Below, piece after piece: positions 13,187-15,530 of a stretch of 15,530 bases of DNA; positions within the stretch are counted from its first letter, which is position 1, and every line of letters starts with the position of its first letter. A model generated the notes under the pieces. It saw only the letters and a program-made list of their open reading frames with translations, had not been told where the DNA came from and searched no databases. The stretch is taken from assembly GCA_002371755.1 (NCBI GenBank), contig DFGM01000101.1:16852-32381 (forward strand). Reading direction: 5' to 3'. A program made the translations under genes and the position numbers. The stretch comes from Verrucomicrobia bacterium UBA3750 (GTDB taxonomy: Bacteria; Verrucomicrobiota; Kiritimatiellia; RFP12; UBA1067).

Positions 13187-14559
13187 AAGATAGCCCCGCA
13201 ATCCGGAAGACCATCACCGACAATACCGTAGACAAGGATATTCTCGCTTATACCGTCGGCGAAGATCCCGTCCTCGACCTGGAATTGGCCGTATGGGACT
13301 GCATGGGCACCGCGGCGCATGTGACGATGCTCTCGGAGATGAAGGTGTCGCCGCCAATCGTCACGAAGGAAGAGGCGAAGAAAGTAAAGGCGGAGCTTGC
13401 GAATATCGTGAGGCTCTCCCGCGAGGGGAAGTTCGAAATCCGGCAAGACGACCAGGATGTGCACATGGCGGTGGAGCGCATGCTCACGGAGAAGCTTGGC
13501 GACCTTGGCAAGAAGATCCACACGGGGAGAAGCCGCAACGACCAGGTTGCCGTGGATGTCAGGCTGCACATGCGCGACCAGATGTTCGGCATGTGGGGAG
13601 AGATGCTGGATCTTTTCGACGCGCTCGTCAAGTTCGGCAAGCGCCACAATCTCGTGCCGATGGTGGGCCGCACGCATCTTCAGCCCGCCATGCCGTCTTC
13701 CGTGGGGGTGTGGGCCACGGGCCACGCGGAGATGCTTTCGGCGCAGCTCCCCGTTCTTCTCGCGGCTTTGGAAATGAACTCCACGAGCCCTCTCGGTTCG
13801 GCTGCCGGCTATGGTGTGCCGCTGCCGCTGGATCGCGAACGCTCGGCGAAGCTCCTTGGCTTCGACGGCACCATCCACAATGTCTTCGGCGCATCCATGG
13901 CGCGCGGCGAGGACGAGGCCGCGCTTGTATCTTCCTGCGCCCAGACGATGTGCGTCCTTTCGCGCCTTGCCGAAGATATGATTCTCTTTTCCATGCCGGA
14001 GTTCGGATATTTCCGCCTGCCGCGCGAATATTGCACGGGCTCTTCCATCATGCCGCAGAAGTTCAATCCGGACGTCCTTGAACTCGTGCGCGGAAAGACG
14101 GCTCATGCAATCGGCCTTCTGACGGCGTCGCTAACGCTTCTCCACGCGATGCCGGGCGGCTACAATCGCGACCTGCAGGATTGCAAACTTCTCTACATGA
14201 AGGCGGTGGACACGACGCGCACCACACTTCGCATCATGGCGAAGGTCGTCAAGGGCATGACAATCGACGAGGCGAAGCTGCGCGCCGGCTTCACTCCGGG
14301 CGTCTTTGCCACCGATGTCGCCCTGCGCATGGTCGCACAGGGCAAGCCTTGGCGCGAGGCATACCACGAGGTGCGCGACCACCTTGAGATGCTTAAGGAC
14401 GAAGATCCCGACGCCGCCGTCATGGCGAAGAATCATGAAGGCACCACTAACGGACTCGACTACGCACGCTATGCCGCGTTCTCCGCGAGTTCCAGAAAGA
14501 CGCTTGCCGACAAGATGCGTTCCGCCCGTCGCGCCCTCAGGAATCTTATCGGAGAATGA
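13183..14559 (+). CDS. argH: ArgH, argininosuccinate lyase
   Basis: A 458-residue member of the fumarase/aspartase superfamily that splits argininosuccinate into arginine and fumarate, the last step of arginine synthesis. Family motifs are HTGRSRNDQ (113-121), GRTHLQPA (162-169, with the catalytic-region His) and the signature GSSIMPQKFNPD (286-297) with the catalytic serine loop; most family members read PQKKNPD. The N-terminus lacks the usual WGGRF and reads YTVGEDPVLDLELAVWDCMGTAAH (23-46), similar to Bacteroidetes-type ArgH. The ATG at 13183 is chosen for spacing from AAGGAG; the reading frame continuing upstream is a shadow of the previous gene. No other arginine gene is in the window. 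Its stop overlaps the ABC ATPase start. Confidence 0.94.
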   Translation: MKDSPAIRKTITDNTVDKDILAYTVGEDPVLDLELAVWDCMGTAAHVTMLSEMKVSPPIVTKEEAKKVKAELANIVRLSREGKFEIRQDDQDVHMAVERMLTEKLGDLGKKIHTGRSRNDQVAVDVRLHMRDQMFGMWGEMLDLFDALVKFGKRHNLVPMVGRTHLQPAMPSSVGVWATGHAEMLSAQLPVLLAALEMNSTSPLGSAAGYGVPLPLDRERSAKLLGFDGTIHNVFGASMARGEDEAALVSSCAQTMCVLSRLAEDMILFSMPEFGYFRLPREYCTGSSIMPQKFNPDVLELVRGKTAHAIGLLTASLTLLHAMPGGYNRDLQDCKLLYMKAVDTTRTTLRIMAKVVKGMTIDEAKLRAGFTPGVFATDVALRMVAQGKPWREAYHEVRDHLEMLKDEDPDAAVMAKNHEGTTNGLDYARYAAFSASSRKTLADKMRSARRALRNLIGE

Positions 14560-15284
14560 TGGACGGCCATGACATCTTCGAGGTAAGGGACTTGCACGTC
14601 CGGTACGGCAGGTTCGAAGCCGTCAGAGGCGTGAGCTTCAATGTCGAAAAGGGCGGCATATTCGGCATTGTCGGAGAATCGGGCAGCGGGAAGTCCACTA
14701 TTGCCAAGACGCTCGTCGGTCTCGAAAAGCCGAGCGCGGGTACGATAACATGCCGCGCCAAGTCCGTGCAGATGGTTTTCCAGGACGCGGTTGGTTCTCT
14801 CAACCCGCGCATGACAGTTCGCGAGACTTTGGAAGAGACGCTGAAAGTGAAGCGCAACCGCAAGGATGATGCCGCCTCGCTTCTGCGCCGTGTAGGGCTG
14901 GGCGAAGCGGTGCTTGGACAATATCCGCGCGAAATGTCTGGCGGACAGTGCCAGAGAGTGTCGATTGCGCGAGCTCTCGCTTGCGGCAGCGAAGTGCTTA
15001 TAGCAGATGAACCCGTAAGCGCCTTGGATGTATCGGTGCAGGCGAGAGTCCTCAATCTTTTGCGAGACCTGCGGCGTGATTTGGGGCTTACCATCATTCT
15101 TATAGCGCATGATCTGGCGGTGGTAAAGAATGTGTGCGACCGGGTTGCCGTGATGGAGAGGGGTGTGTTTGTGGACTATGGCGAGGCGGAGGCGGTATTC
15201 GCGAATCCTCGAAGCGCCTATACGCGCCGTCTCCTCGACGCCGTCCCGGATGTCATGCGCAGCCTCCAATCCCGATCCCTTTGA
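14556..15284 (+). CDS. ABC transporter ATPase, peptide-type (DppF/OppF-like)
   Basis: A 242-residue ATP-binding subunit. Walker A GESGSGKST is at 40-48, the Q-loop with the diagnostic VFQDAVGSLNP at 74-84, the ABC signature SGGQCQR at 128-134, Walker B VLIADEP at 147-153 and the switch His in IAHDL (183-187). FQDxxxSLNP is typical of the dipeptide, oligopeptide and nickel importers. The protein stops right after the ANPRSAYTRRLL segment and lacks the C-terminal extension (about 60-80 residues) that most OppF/DppF proteins carry. No permease, partner ATPase or binding-protein gene is adjacent in view, so it either serves a transporter encoded elsewhere or has another role. The ATG overlaps the argH stop (ATGATG), with GGAGA directly upstream; residue 2 is an alternative start. 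Confidence 0.9.
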   Translation: MMDGHDIFEVRDLHVRYGRFEAVRGVSFNVEKGGIFGIVGESGSGKSTIAKTLVGLEKPSAGTITCRAKSVQMVFQDAVGSLNPRMTVRETLEETLKVKRNRKDDAASLLRRVGLGEAVLGQYPREMSGGQCQRVSIARALACGSEVLIADEPVSALDVSVQARVLNLLRDLRRDLGLTIILIAHDLAVVKNVCDRVAVMERGVFVDYGEAEAVFANPRSAYTRRLLDAVPDVMRSLQSRSL

Positions 15285-15316
15285 CAGCCAACCTCAGCCG
15301 CCCTGCCGTGGGAGCG

Positions 15317-15345
15317 TGGCGCATCCGCCGCGGATTTGGTATAAT
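15317..15345 (+). promoter_or_regulatory. Promoter with palindromic spacer for the last gene
   Basis: TATAAT (15340-15345) is preceded by TGG (extended -10). A poor -35 (TGGCGC, 15317-15322) lies 17 bases upstream. The spacer holds a perfect palindrome ATCCGC-C-GCGGAT (15323-15335), a possible operator. Only 7 bases separate the -10 from the ATG, so the predicted transcript starts at or next to the start codon. Confidence 0.65.
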
Positions 15346-15352
15346 GTTGGGC

Positions 15353-15530
15353 ATGAAAAATTTTAGAAGAGAGATTCTGTCCGCGTGCATCGTCGGCGCG
15401 CTGTGCGCATGCGTGGCGAAAGGCGATGGATTTCGCATATCGGACGGCAAGATCGTCGTCGATTCACCTTTCGACCTTGAGATTGGATCGCCCGAGTATG
15501 CGAAGGCGCTCGGAAGCGCCGTCAAGTCGC
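15353..15530 (+). CDS. Exported protein, N-terminal part (runs off window)
   Basis: An open frame of 59 codons without a stop runs to the end of the window. It begins MKNFRREILSACIVGALCACVA: a basic n-region (KNFRRE), a hydrophobic core (8-21) and a probable signal-peptidase I site near CVA-KG. LCAC is an imperfect lipobox, so a lipoprotein is possible. The mature start DGFRISDGKIVVDSPFDLEIG looks like a beta-strand-rich extracellular or periplasmic domain, but no family is recognised. The ATG lies 7 bases after a strong -10 box and has no Shine-Dalgarno sequence, so a leaderless message is expected. It is separated from the ABC ATPase gene by 68 bases and has its own promoter, so it is probably outside the upstream cluster. 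Confidence 0.7.
   Translation, partial: MKNFRREILSACIVGALCACVAKGDGFRISDGKIVVDSPFDLEIGSPEYAKALGSAVKS

Noticed and set aside
14469..15269. 266-codon open frame on the minus strand
   Set aside because: Antisense to the ABC ATPase, whose motifs are complete in the plus-strand frame.
15285..15316. Terminator after the ABC ATPase gene
   Set aside because: No stable stem followed by a T-run could be found in the gap.
1..15530. CRISPR array, insertion sequence, integrase or attachment repeat
   Set aside because: No regularly spaced direct repeats, transposase-like proteins, or second copy of the tRNA 3' end were seen on either strand.

Overview
This is a GC-rich bacterial window with two divergently transcribed halves that meet at about 9081-9306. 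The left half (1-9080) is read from the minus strand and the right half (9307-15530) from the plus strand. The organism is Gram-negative: it has an outer-membrane secretin, a Pal lipoprotein and a type III secretion system (T3SS). The Ysc-like T3SS, a Pal with a GHCDERG motif, and BioB and ArgH of the branches seen in Bacteroidetes and related phyla would fit the PVC superphylum (Kiritimatiellota, Lentisphaerota or Verrucomicrobiota). That placement is inference and weakly held.

Left half, in transcription order. A small operon encodes a DUF486 membrane protein, CysK and biotin synthase BioB (9080-6791). A tRNA-Arg(CCU) gene with its own strong promoter follows (6728-6652). A T3SS operon then starts from a TGnTATAAT promoter at 6571-6600 and runs off the window at base 1. 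It encodes two paralogous EspA-like secreted proteins, a CesT-like chaperone, the secretin SctC with an unusual charged C-terminal extension, an AIM24-like protein, the gatekeeper SctW (YopN and TyeA parts in one chain), a second CesT-like chaperone, a small SctX-like protein, and the export gate SctV (first 105 codons only). The order SctW, SycN-like chaperone, SctX-like, SctV matches the Yersinia yopN-tyeA-sycN-yscX-yscY-yscV order. The filament-type substrates resemble EspA/SseB instead, and an AIM24-like gene is not a usual T3SS component. This locus is the most interesting part of the window.

Right half. Seven tightly packed genes (9307-15284) overlap by about 4 bases or are 3 bases apart: pal, tatA/B-like, tatC, a KtrB/TrkH potassium transporter, an unrecognised exported protein, argH, and a lone peptide-type ABC ATPase. 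A new gene for an exported protein then begins at 15353 and runs off the end. Its promoter implies a leaderless mRNA.

Regulation visible in the sequence. All five promoters I could place carry an extended -10 (TGnTAnnAT). The divergent pair at 9196-9267 lies in the two arms of a 29-bp imperfect inverted repeat. No CRISPR array, insertion sequence or integrase is visible, and no stretch over 300 bases lacks a gene.
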